Shown here piece after piece: positions 53,815-61,034 of a DNA stretch of 64,000 nucleotides. The position numbers and the translations under genes were made by a program. The notes below the pieces were generated by a model, which made no database searches, was not told the origin of the DNA, and saw nothing but the letters and a program-made list of their open reading frames with translations. The stretch is from positions 1 through 64,000 of the forward strand of contig NZ_JADCNK010000011.1 in assembly GCF_014947265.1 (NCBI RefSeq). Reading direction: 5' to 3'. Positions within the stretch are counted from its first letter, which is position 1, and the number at the start of each line of letters is the position of its first letter. The DNA is from Pedobacter sp014947265. Lineage in GTDB: Bacteria; Bacteroidota; Bacteroidia; Sphingobacteriales; Sphingobacteriaceae.

Positions 53815-54435
53815 ATGATAAATATGAAATCAGGATTTCATGATGTAGTGAACGATTTCGAAATTTTAATAAAAGAATATGAATTCAAGTTACCAAAGAA
53901 GCTTTGGTATGACAATATTGTTGTTCTTTCAAAACATATTGAAAGTATTTTTTATTGTTTTATCATCGCGAGAGTTAATAAGTTAGACGGTTCTTTACAA
54001 ACCGATCTCTGGGTCGGCCCTTTAAATAGGCCAGATGATGGACTTGAAAATCTTTCCGCAAACATAAAAGTTAAAATCGGATATACACAGGTTTTAGAAG
54101 AGGATTTTTTCAAAAATTGTGAAAGTAAAATCATTAATTTAATATCTGGTCAGAGACTGACTTACTTAGTTAATAGTTCGAAAAAAGAATTAGAAAAACC
54201 TTCCTTTAATAATTATAGGTATACTGTTTTTACAGCGTTTATTTTGCCATTTTGCAAAATCGTTATTTCAGCTGCAAAAGAAGAAAAAAAACTAAATAGT
54301 AAGAAAGAGGTGGGTTTGATAATCGAAAAAATATTTCCAGAATTAACTGGAGAGATGAGTGATTTTTTTAACAAACTTGGTGTAAAAGGAACAAAAGAAA
54401 AAATTTGGGAACTTTGTTATATATATTCTCTATAA
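53815..54435 (+). CDS. Orphan immunity protein candidate
   Basis: This 206-residue cytosolic protein begins MINMKSGFHDVVNDFE and has an alternating helix/strand first part (SIFYCFIIARVNKLDGSLQTDLWVGPLNRPDD), then a helical C-terminal half (NSKKEVGLIIEKIFPELTGEM). I do not recognise a family. It comes straight after the Rhs fragment at 53669, which is where an immunity gene would remain once its toxin tip was lost. A function against toxins of competitors is inferred from this. Confidence 0.55.
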   Translation: MINMKSGFHDVVNDFEILIKEYEFKLPKKLWYDNIVVLSKHIESIFYCFIIARVNKLDGSLQTDLWVGPLNRPDDGLENLSANIKVKIGYTQVLEEDFFKNCESKIINLISGQRLTYLVNSSKKELEKPSFNNYRYTVFTAFILPFCKIVISAAKEEKKLNSKKEVGLIIEKIFPELTGEMSDFFNKLGVKGTKEKIWELCYIYSL

Positions 54436-54548
54436 TGATTGAAAGATAAAATCGCGGAATTCTTAGGGTTAACTAAAAGATTATCTAAGAGGTTAATTAC
54501 TACTATACTGAAAACAGAGAAAAGGTTGATGAAATAACAATAATCCAT

Positions 54549-54755
54549 ATGGAAGATTATAATATTGCTGAAAAAATGATATTGAAGGTAGATGCGTTAG
54601 ATGTAAATTCAACTACGAATTTGATGTTGGAAGTGATATCTGATCAATATTTAAAAATTCAAGATACCTTATTTGAAATAGAATCTACAACCAATTATGA
54701 TATTGAATATCTTTTGAAGGCTCTTGATGTTTTGTCAGAGTATGTGGAAGAATGA
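54549..54755 (+). CDS. Small acidic protein, possible immunity
   Basis: This 68-residue protein is highly acidic (MEDYNIAEKMILKVDALDV ... DVLSEYVEE) and all helical in appearance. Small acidic proteins often act as immunity to basic nuclease toxins. It lies in the immunity array, overlapping no other gene and 19 nt before the next one. No family is recognised. Confidence 0.5.
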   Translation: MEDYNIAEKMILKVDALDVNSTTNLMLEVISDQYLKIQDTLFEIESTTNYDIEYLLKALDVLSEYVEE

Positions 54756-54774
54756 TTTACATCTTTTAAACCTA

Positions 54775-55128
54775 ATGGATAAAAATAGAATTATTAATCG
54801 AATTGGTTGGGTAACGCAAATGAAGTCTGCCCCTCCTTTAACAAAAGAGTACATAGAAAGACAGTACCGCTTTTTCGAAAATCAGGTATGGTTTTTACAG
54901 GAAAATGGTTTTACAACTAGAATGATTTTGAAAAAAGGTGAAAAGGCAAACGATGATTCAGAAATAAAGGTTGGTGATCTGACTGAAGAAGGATTAAAAT
55001 TTTATCTTTTTGGTATAAGAGCATGGATAGCCAAATACGATAAAGCCAAAGATAGAGACAAAGCAATTAATGATTTTGCTTTCATCGAAAAAAAATTAGC
55101 TGAATTTAAAGCTAAAGAGGGTGCATAA
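54775..55128 (+). CDS. Small unknown protein in the immunity array
   Basis: I start it at the ATG at 54775 (MDKNRIINRIGWV), because earlier in-frame starts overlap the preceding gene. The 117-residue product is helical and charged (YIERQYRFFENQVWFLQENGF; DKAKDRDKAINDFAFIEKKL). Similar small proteins occur as immunity or accessory genes in polymorphic-toxin loci, but I cannot name the family. Confidence 0.5.
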   Translation: MDKNRIINRIGWVTQMKSAPPLTKEYIERQYRFFENQVWFLQENGFTTRMILKKGEKANDDSEIKVGDLTEEGLKFYLFGIRAWIAKYDKAKDRDKAINDFAFIEKKLAEFKAKEGA

Positions 55129-55231
55129 TTAAGATGACATAGCTGTTTCGAAATCAAGATGCTTAATGATTGAGATATTGTGATAAGATAGCATAACAGA
55201 TATAATCAGATAATCACTAAATTAAGTGGCA

Positions 55232-55753
55232 ATGATGTTCGAAAAAAGGAATTCAGTCCTAATTTTTGAAGAATTTCAGGGTAGGGAAAATAAAATCAAG
55301 GATCTGATTAAAGTGCCAGTATCAGATCCTCTATATTTAAAATTTTTATCGGAATACAAAGGCCTTGAAATCACACCAGACATAGAAATATTTAGCTATG
55401 AAGATGCTTTAAATGAAAATAAATATATTGAGAAAAATTATCCAGAACTATATGATAAGATTTGGATAATTGGGCGAAGTGGTCAGGGAGACGAATGGTT
55501 TATTAATATAGAAAAATCAACAATTTTGTTTTACGATCACAATAATGGTGAATATAATTCTATTGATGAATTTCTTGATTTCCATGTTAATTTTCTCGTA
55601 TTTCTTCAGGCCGCTTTTTTATATAGTGAGCTTGAAGAACAATTGGATAATCATGAGGACAATTTGCCAATAGAAATCCAGGAGTTATTTGTTAATAGTT
55701 TGGAAAAGATTAGCAGTGATTTCTATTTGAAATATCCCTATAAATACTTTTAA
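55232..55753 (+). CDS. SUKH (SMI1/KNR4)-like immunity protein
   Basis: I use the ATG at 55232 (a GTG lies two codons upstream). The 173-residue protein has the SUKH layout: YLKFLSEYKGLEITPDIEIFS near the N-terminus, then IWIIGRSGQGDEWFINIEKSTILFYDHNNGEY with the conserved Gly-Asp pair, and SIDEFLDFHVNFL before a helical end. SUKH proteins are common immunity partners of nuclease toxins. Its toxin is not present; the Rhs fragment at 55759 just after it hints at a displaced tip. Confidence 0.75.
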   Translation: MMFEKRNSVLIFEEFQGRENKIKDLIKVPVSDPLYLKFLSEYKGLEITPDIEIFSYEDALNENKYIEKNYPELYDKIWIIGRSGQGDEWFINIEKSTILFYDHNNGEYNSIDEFLDFHVNFLVFLQAAFLYSELEEQLDNHEDNLPIEIQELFVNSLEKISSDFYLKYPYKYF

Positions 55754-55758
55754 ATCGA

Positions 55759-55866
55759 AGTACTTACCATTATAACGAATTTACCCCTACCGCCAAAATC
55801 ATTAATGGCCAGTAATACTCCATTATTAGCGATTATTCTTATGGTACATTTAAGTAAAGCATTGTT
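55759..55866 (+). pseudogene. Second fragment of an Rhs core
   Basis: CGAATTTACCCCTACCGCC and the following ATTAATGGCCAGTAATAC nearly repeat 52420-52460 in rhs (KFTPSAKIVNGQYYSIISDY). The frame reads NEFTPTAKIINGQ, then a stop codon in place of Tyr, then YSIISDYSYGTF. It corresponds to a part of the Rhs core just upstream of that in the first fragment, so the two are relics of separate events. Confidence 0.65.
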
Positions 55867-55867
55867 G

Positions 55868-55967
55868 ATCATCTTTTCTCAATAAATTTTTGCCTTTTAT
55901 CTACATTGATGCGCCAATTAATTTGAATGATGATGTTGAAAAGTTATTGAGGGCTGTGTTGGTTTAA
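55868..55967 (+). pseudogene. Possible C-terminal remnant of an immunity protein
   Basis: A frame ending at 55967 reads FLPFIYIDAPINLNDD and then VEKLLRAVLV before the stop. It has no start and follows the Rhs fragment directly. It has the look of the end of a lost gene. This rests only on the protein-like composition. Confidence 0.3.
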
Positions 55968-55985
55968 ATTATTAATATGATAAAT

Positions 55986-56879
55986 TCAAACTTTATCTTT
56001 CAATAGCATTTTAATTACATTTTTTAATGCCGGGTTCCGGTTAGATTCTTTCCAGATCATATATAGCTCTGTTCTTTGTGGAATATGTTTAAGCTCCACA
56101 AACTTCACATTTTCCTGATAGCCATATTGCAGGGCAGTAGGCACTATGGCAATACCCAAACCTTCTTCTACCAGTTTATAAATGGTAAGCGCATTAACTG
56201 ATTTGTGGTAGGTTTTGGGTTTAAAACCGTGATCTTCGCAAATACTCATCATCAGGTCGTAATAGAATGGACTGTCATCGCTTGAGAAAAAAATGAAAGG
56301 CTCGTCACCCAATTTTTTTACCGCTTCGAAACTTGCTTTTTCCATTGGATGACTTTTAGGCAATACCAGCGAAAAGGTATCCTGATGAATCATGTGTTTA
56401 GAAATACCTGGTTTAAACTGCTGCATCCGCACAAAACCCATGTCGAGCATGTCTTTTTCCAGTAATTCGATCTGTAGTTTATTGGGCATTTCATCCAGAT
56501 TGGTCCTGATCTCCGGAAAATCTTTGTTCAGTTTGAAAATAACCTCCGGTACAATTTTTTGAGCGGCAGAACCTAAAAAACCGATGCGAAGTTCGCCTTG
56601 TTTGCCTTCTGTAATATTGGTCAGCTGTTTTTTAATATTCTCGATATGACTGAACAGAAAATCTACCTCATCTTTAAGGTAGAGGCCAGCTTCGGTAAGT
56701 GTTACTTTTTTCTTGTTCCGATCAAAAAGGGGTGCGTTAAAAATTTCTTCCATCTGTTTAATCTGCCGGCTTAAGCCCGGTTGCGAAATAAACAGGCGGT
56801 CGGCAGCCTTTCTAAACTTTAGTTCTTCTGCCAAAACCTGAAAATATTTTAAATGCCTAAGCTCTATTTGATAACTCAT
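55986..56879 (-). CDS. LysR-family regulator next to hut genes
   Basis: This 297-residue regulator has an N-terminal winged helix-turn-helix (LRHLKYFQVLAEELKFRKAADRLFISQPGLSRQIKQME), a linker helix and a substrate-binding domain (GELRIGFLGSAAQKIVPEV; EEGLGIAIVPTALQ). It is divergent from hutH with a 76-bp shared region, the classic LysR layout, so it probably controls histidine degradation and itself. The inducer is not known but urocanate or histidine would be logical. Confidence 0.92.
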   Translation of the reverse strand: MSYQIELRHLKYFQVLAEELKFRKAADRLFISQPGLSRQIKQMEEIFNAPLFDRNKKKVTLTEAGLYLKDEVDFLFSHIENIKKQLTNITEGKQGELRIGFLGSAAQKIVPEVIFKLNKDFPEIRTNLDEMPNKLQIELLEKDMLDMGFVRMQQFKPGISKHMIHQDTFSLVLPKSHPMEKASFEAVKKLGDEPFIFFSSDDSPFYYDLMMSICEDHGFKPKTYHKSVNALTIYKLVEEGLGIAIVPTALQYGYQENVKFVELKHIPQRTELYMIWKESNRNPALKNVIKMLLKDKV

Positions 56880-56883
56880 GGTT

Positions 56884-56901
56884 ATTACATGATGATGTAA
56901 T
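56884..56901. promoter_or_regulatory. Palindromic operator candidate for the LysR regulator
   Basis: ATTACAT (56884-56890), GATG, ATGTAAT (56895-56901) form a 7-bp perfect inverted repeat. It lies just downstream of the predicted start of regulator transcription and upstream of the hutH promoter, where a LysR protein could repress itself and influence hutH. Confidence 0.5.
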
Positions 56902-56917
56902 TGGTATTTATAGGTAT

Positions 56918-56925
56918 CAAATATA
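56918..56925 (-). promoter_or_regulatory. -7 promoter element of the LysR gene
   Basis: On the minus strand this reads TATATTTG, an exact match to TAnnTTTG. It is the same octamer as the one upstream of tssN. Transcription would begin near 56911, giving a leader of about 30 nt that contains the palindrome. Confidence 0.55.
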
Positions 56926-56930
56926 GGGCT

Positions 56931-56938
56931 TATTTTTG
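56931..56938 (+). promoter_or_regulatory. -7 promoter element of hutH
   Basis: TATTTTTG is an exact match to TAnnTTTG, 17 nt before the hutH ATG, so the mRNA leader would be about 10 nt. A TTTA at 56907-56910 is near the -33 position but is only a partial match. Confidence 0.55.
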
Positions 56939-56955
56939 TTTAAAACCTTTATGAT

Positions 56956-58488
56956 ATGAGTGAGCAACAGATTTTTAATTACGGAACAGACCATTTAACC
57001 GCTAAACTGGCTTTGGCCATCAGCAAGGGTGAAGTGAAAGGCATATTAAGCGAAAGCACAAGATCGAAAGTACTCGAAAGCAGCAAGGTGGTAGAGCGTA
57101 TTGCAATTTCTGGCAAGGCTGTTTATGGCATCAATACGGGTTTCGGACCACTTTGTACCTCCATGATTTCGGCAGTTGATACCCGGAAGTTACAGGAAAA
57201 TATTTTAAAGAGTCATGCTGTTGGCGTAGGCGAACCGATAGATAGTGAAATATCAAAACTGATGTTGGTTTTAAAACTGCAGGCTTTAGCTCAGGGCTAC
57301 TCGGGCATTAAAATCGAAACACTTGACCGGATGATCTGGTTTTTAGAAACCGGTGCCACTCCTGTTGTGCCTAAACAAGGTTCTGTTGGTGCCTCTGGCG
57401 ATCTTGCACCACTTTCTCATCTCTTTTTGCCTTTAATTGGCTTGGGTAAGGTGCATTATAAAGGCGAAATTATTGCCACAGCTCAACTTTTAACAGCACA
57501 TGAGATACAGCCTTTGCAATTAGGCCCCAAAGAAGGTCTTGCTTTAATTAACGGAACGCAGTTTATTGCCGCGCATGCCGTTAAGGTAGTACAACGTTTA
57601 GAAAATGTGCTGAATTCTGCTGATATTATAGCAGCATTGATGATTGAAGGTTTGCAGGGTTCGAAAAAACCTTTTCATGCACAACTTCATCAACTAAGAC
57701 CATACCCCGCAAATATTGCCGTGGCAGAACAGGTACGTAAGCTGTTGCGAGGTTCTGAAATCATGAAATCACATGCCGATTGTGCCAAAGTACAGGATCC
57801 TTACTCTTTAAGATGCATTCCGCAGGTGCATGGGGCTTCCAGAACGGCATGGATGCATTTAAAAGAAGCATTGGAAATTGAACTCAATTCAGTAACCGAT
57901 AATCCTGTCATATTTAATGATGATCTAACCATCAGCGGAGGTAATTTTCACGGTCAGCCATTGGCTTTACCGCTTGATTATGCCTGTTTAGCCGCCTCAG
58001 AGATCGGAAACATCAGCGATCGTAGGATTTATCTTTCCCTGGAAGGAAATACGCCAGGCGTACCTAAACTCCTGATGAAAGAAACCGGATTAAATTCTGG
58101 TTTTATGATTGTTCAATATACCTCGGCAGCTTTGGCCAGCGAAAATAAAGGACTTTGTTTCCCGGCCAGTGCCGATAGTATTCCAACCTCGCTTGGTCAG
58201 GAAGATCATGTAAGCATGGGTTCCATCAGTGGTCGTAAAGCCTTACAGGTAATCGAAAACGTAGAAAAAATCCTTGGTATCGAATTGTTCTGTGCTGCAC
58301 AGGCCGTTGATTATCATCATCCATTAAAGCCAGGAAAAATATTGGCTGCGGTACACGATTTTGTGCGTACTGAAATCGATCATTTTGAAGAAGATCAAAT
58401 CATGTACGACAGGATGGAAAATGCGATACAAATGGTACAACATGGTAAAATTGTTGCCGCTGCAATCAAGGCAGGACAGGATTTATAA
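56956..58488 (+). CDS. hutH: Histidine ammonia-lyase
   Basis: This 510-residue enzyme turns L-histidine into urocanate and ammonia, the first step of histidine degradation in the cytoplasm. The MIO cofactor motif is present: GSVGASGDLAPLSHL, where Ala-Ser-Gly cyclises, near residue 145. Other family blocks are YGINTGFGPLC (active-site Tyr loop), LINGTQFIAAHA, DNPVIFNDD and FCAAQAVDYHHP. Length fits the family. It is followed after 18 nt by hutU. Confidence 0.97.
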   Translation: MSEQQIFNYGTDHLTAKLALAISKGEVKGILSESTRSKVLESSKVVERIAISGKAVYGINTGFGPLCTSMISAVDTRKLQENILKSHAVGVGEPIDSEISKLMLVLKLQALAQGYSGIKIETLDRMIWFLETGATPVVPKQGSVGASGDLAPLSHLFLPLIGLGKVHYKGEIIATAQLLTAHEIQPLQLGPKEGLALINGTQFIAAHAVKVVQRLENVLNSADIIAALMIEGLQGSKKPFHAQLHQLRPYPANIAVAEQVRKLLRGSEIMKSHADCAKVQDPYSLRCIPQVHGASRTAWMHLKEALEIELNSVTDNPVIFNDDLTISGGNFHGQPLALPLDYACLAASEIGNISDRRIYLSLEGNTPGVPKLLMKETGLNSGFMIVQYTSAALASENKGLCFPASADSIPTSLGQEDHVSMGSISGRKALQVIENVEKILGIELFCAAQAVDYHHPLKPGKILAAVHDFVRTEIDHFEEDQIMYDRMENAIQMVQHGKIVAAAIKAGQDL

Positions 58489-58506
58489 GAGTTAAAATTA
58501 CAGGAA

Positions 58507-60513
58507 ATGGATTTTAAAGCACAGCTATTGGCAGGTATTCCTTCGGTTTTACCCGCAAAAAAAATAAGAAATGCGCAATTGAGCCATGCGCCGGTAAGGA
58601 GAGCGGTGTTAAATGCTGCGGAAAAAAAACTGAGCATTAAAAATGCGCTGCGTTATTTCCCCGAAGCATGGCACCAGGAGCTTGCGCAAGAGTTTTTAAG
58701 TGAACTGGAAAACTATGGACACATTTACATGTACCGTTTTATGCCCGATTATGCCATTTATGCACGGCCAATAAGCGAGTATCCTTGTCGTACAGCACAT
58801 GCTGCTGCCATTATGCTCATGATCCAGAATAATCTGGACCCGGCCATAGCACAACACCCAGAAGAACTGATTACTTATGGTGGCAATGGCAGTGTATTCC
58901 AAAATTGGGCGCAATATTTACTCACCATGCAATATCTCGCCACAATGACCGATCAGCAAACGCTGAATATTTACAGTGGACATCCGCAGGGATTATTTCC
59001 TTCCAGTACTGCAGCACCCAGGGTAGTGGTTACTAATGGCATGATGATACCGAATTATTCTTCGCCTGAGGATCTTGAAAAATTTAATGCCTTAGGGGTA
59101 ACTCAATATGGGCAGATGACCGCCGGTTCGTATATGTATATCGGACCTCAGGGGATTGTTCATGGTACGGCAATTACTTTAATGAATGCTTTCCGTAAAA
59201 AAGGCTTTTATGGAAAAGATACTGCCGGTAAAATTTTCCTTACAGCCGGACTAGGTGGAATGAGTGGAGCGCAAACCAAAGCTGGTAACATTGTGGGTTG
59301 CATCACGGTATGTGCAGAGGTAAACCCAAAGGCAGCAACCAAAAGGCATCAGCAAGGTTGGGTGGATGAGCTGATTGATAATTTGGATGAGCTGGTGAAA
59401 AGGGTTCTATTGGCTCAACATGAAAAACAAGCAGTCTCATTAGCTTACATTGGTAATGTGGTAGATGTTTGGGAACGATTTGATCAGGAAAATATTGAAG
59501 TAGCGATTGGTTCTGACCAAACTTCGCTTCATAATCCTTACTCTGGTGGCTATTATCCCGCAGGTTTAAGTTTTGAAGAAGCCAATGAAATGATGGCCAA
59601 TGCAGCTGATCAATTTAGAATTAACGTTCAGGATTCGCTAAAAAGACATGCCGCCAGCGTTAACAAACATACTGCTAAGGGAACCTACTTTTTTGATTAT
59701 GGAAATGCCTTTTTACTGGAATGCAGCAGGGCAGATGCCGATGTAATGGCGCCTAATGGAATAGATTTTAGGTATCCATCTTATGTAGAAGATATTTTGG
59801 GCCCTTTATGTTTCGATTATGGTTTCGGTCCCTTTAGGTGGGTTTGTGCCTCGGGCGATGAAAAGGATCTCGATTTAACCGATCGCTTGGCAAAAGAAGT
59901 AATGGAAGAAATCAAACTGAGTGCACCCTCAGAAATACAGCAACAGTTACAGGACAACATCAACTGGATTACAGCAGCAAAAGAAAACAGGCTGGTGGTG
60001 GGTTCAAAAGCCCGTATTTTATATGCTGATGCTGAAGGTCGTGCAAAAATCGCACTGCGATTTAATGAAGCCATTAAAACCGGCGAATTATTAGCTCCTG
60101 TAATTTTAGGCAGGGATCATCACGATGTAAGCGGAACGGATTCGCCTTTTAGGGAAACGAGCAATATTTACGATGGAAGCAGGTTTACCGCCGATATGGC
60201 CATCCATAACGTGATTGGTGATAGTTTTAGGGGTGCAACCTGGGTTTCGATCCACAACGGCGGTGGCGTAGGCTGGGGCGAAGTGATAAACGGTGGTTTT
60301 GGAATGGTGCTTGATGGAACCGAACAAGCTGCAGAAAAATTGCAGAACATGCTTTTTTATGATGTAAACAATGGTATTGCCCGAAGAAGCTGGGCCCGTA
60401 ATAAGGAAGCTCGTTTTGCCATTGAACGCGAAATGGAACGCACGGGTACTTTAAAAATTACATTGCCCAACTTAGTTGATGAAGAACTATTGAATGGCTT
60501 GGGAATAGGGTAG
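58507..60513 (+). CDS. hutU: Urocanate hydratase
   Basis: This 668-residue enzyme adds water to urocanate to form imidazolone propionate, using tightly bound NAD+. Recognisable blocks are LTAGLGGMSGAQ (NAD+-binding glycine motif), GSDQTSLHNPYSGGYYP, the conserved Cys in LLECSRADADVMAPNG, and FGPFRWVCASGDEKDLDLTD. It is about 100 residues longer than the well-studied Pseudomonas form, mainly at the N-terminus and within the C-terminal part. hutI and hutG, needed for the later steps, are not in the window. Confidence 0.96.
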   Translation: MDFKAQLLAGIPSVLPAKKIRNAQLSHAPVRRAVLNAAEKKLSIKNALRYFPEAWHQELAQEFLSELENYGHIYMYRFMPDYAIYARPISEYPCRTAHAAAIMLMIQNNLDPAIAQHPEELITYGGNGSVFQNWAQYLLTMQYLATMTDQQTLNIYSGHPQGLFPSSTAAPRVVVTNGMMIPNYSSPEDLEKFNALGVTQYGQMTAGSYMYIGPQGIVHGTAITLMNAFRKKGFYGKDTAGKIFLTAGLGGMSGAQTKAGNIVGCITVCAEVNPKAATKRHQQGWVDELIDNLDELVKRVLLAQHEKQAVSLAYIGNVVDVWERFDQENIEVAIGSDQTSLHNPYSGGYYPAGLSFEEANEMMANAADQFRINVQDSLKRHAASVNKHTAKGTYFFDYGNAFLLECSRADADVMAPNGIDFRYPSYVEDILGPLCFDYGFGPFRWVCASGDEKDLDLTDRLAKEVMEEIKLSAPSEIQQQLQDNINWITAAKENRLVVGSKARILYADAEGRAKIALRFNEAIKTGELLAPVILGRDHHDVSGTDSPFRETSNIYDGSRFTADMAIHNVIGDSFRGATWVSIHNGGGVGWGEVINGGFGMVLDGTEQAAEKLQNMLFYDVNNGIARRSWARNKEARFAIEREMERTGTLKITLPNLVDEELLNGLGIG

Positions 60514-60535
60514 GCTTTTACGATATAGGCTTTTG

Positions 60536-60608
60536 TTGTCATTCTGAACGCAGTGAAGAATCTTTCATTCTTAGAGAGAAAGATTCTTCGTTTCACTCAG
60601 AATGACAA
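60536..60608. repeat. Palindromic intergenic repeat 1
   Basis: TTGTCATTCTGA (60536-60547) and TCAGAATGACAA (60597-60608) are exact inverted outer arms; inner arms AAGAATCTTTC and GAAAGATTCTT also pair. The whole 73-bp unit can fold as one long hairpin. It lies just after hutU, at the converging ends of hutU and the kinase gene. Confidence 0.85.
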
Positions 60609-60624
60609 ATTTTAAAAAATCGCA

Positions 60625-60703
60625 GTCATTTCGACCGAAGCGCAGCGAAATGGAGAAATCTTTTAATATAGTTCAAAGATTTCTCCACTGCGGTCGAAAT
60701 GAC
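60625..60703. repeat. Palindromic intergenic repeat 2
   Basis: GTCATTTCGACCG (60625-60637) and CGGTCGAAATGAC (60691-60703) are exact inverted arms; GGAGAAATCTTT and AAAGATTTCTCC pair inside. It is related in style to repeat 1 (both begin GTCATT) but differs in sequence, so it is another family. The degenerate element near 16000 resembles this one. Confidence 0.85.
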
Positions 60704-60783
60704 GCCCCTTGTATATCTGTCATCAACGCTCCGATGTATTTGAAAAATTTAACCTCTACCATTGACAGAATCTATCAGTACGT

Positions 60784-60852
60784 CGTCATTCCCGCGCAGG
60801 CGGGAATCTTAAAGCGTTTGCATTACGATTCCCAATCAAGTTGGGAATGACG
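60784..60852. repeat. Palindromic intergenic repeat 3
   Basis: CGTCATTCCC (60784-60793) and GGGAATGACG (60843-60852) are exact inverted arms. An additional inner palindrome CCCGCGCAGGCGGG follows the first arm. The remaining stretch to 61034 has no gene signal. Confidence 0.85.
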
Positions 60853-61034
60853 ATTCCTCGCAGCCTATAGTTCCCTAAAAAATCTGTCATTTATATTGAT
60901 TTTTATACAATAAATTATCCTCAGAATAACAAAAAAATATAGGTACAGGTTCTGTAACGACCATTTTTTCAGAAAAAAACTTAACTCAATCTGCGAAGAA
61001 CTTAGTAATCTTTGCGGTAAAAAACTGTGATAAA

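Noticed and set aside
54724..54774. Longer start for the gene at 54775
   Set aside because: The extension overlaps the preceding small gene in another frame and adds an unrelated sequence.
60536..60852. The palindromic repeats as a CRISPR array
   Set aside because: The three units differ from each other, are themselves palindromic over their whole length, and have no uniform spacers or cas genes nearby.
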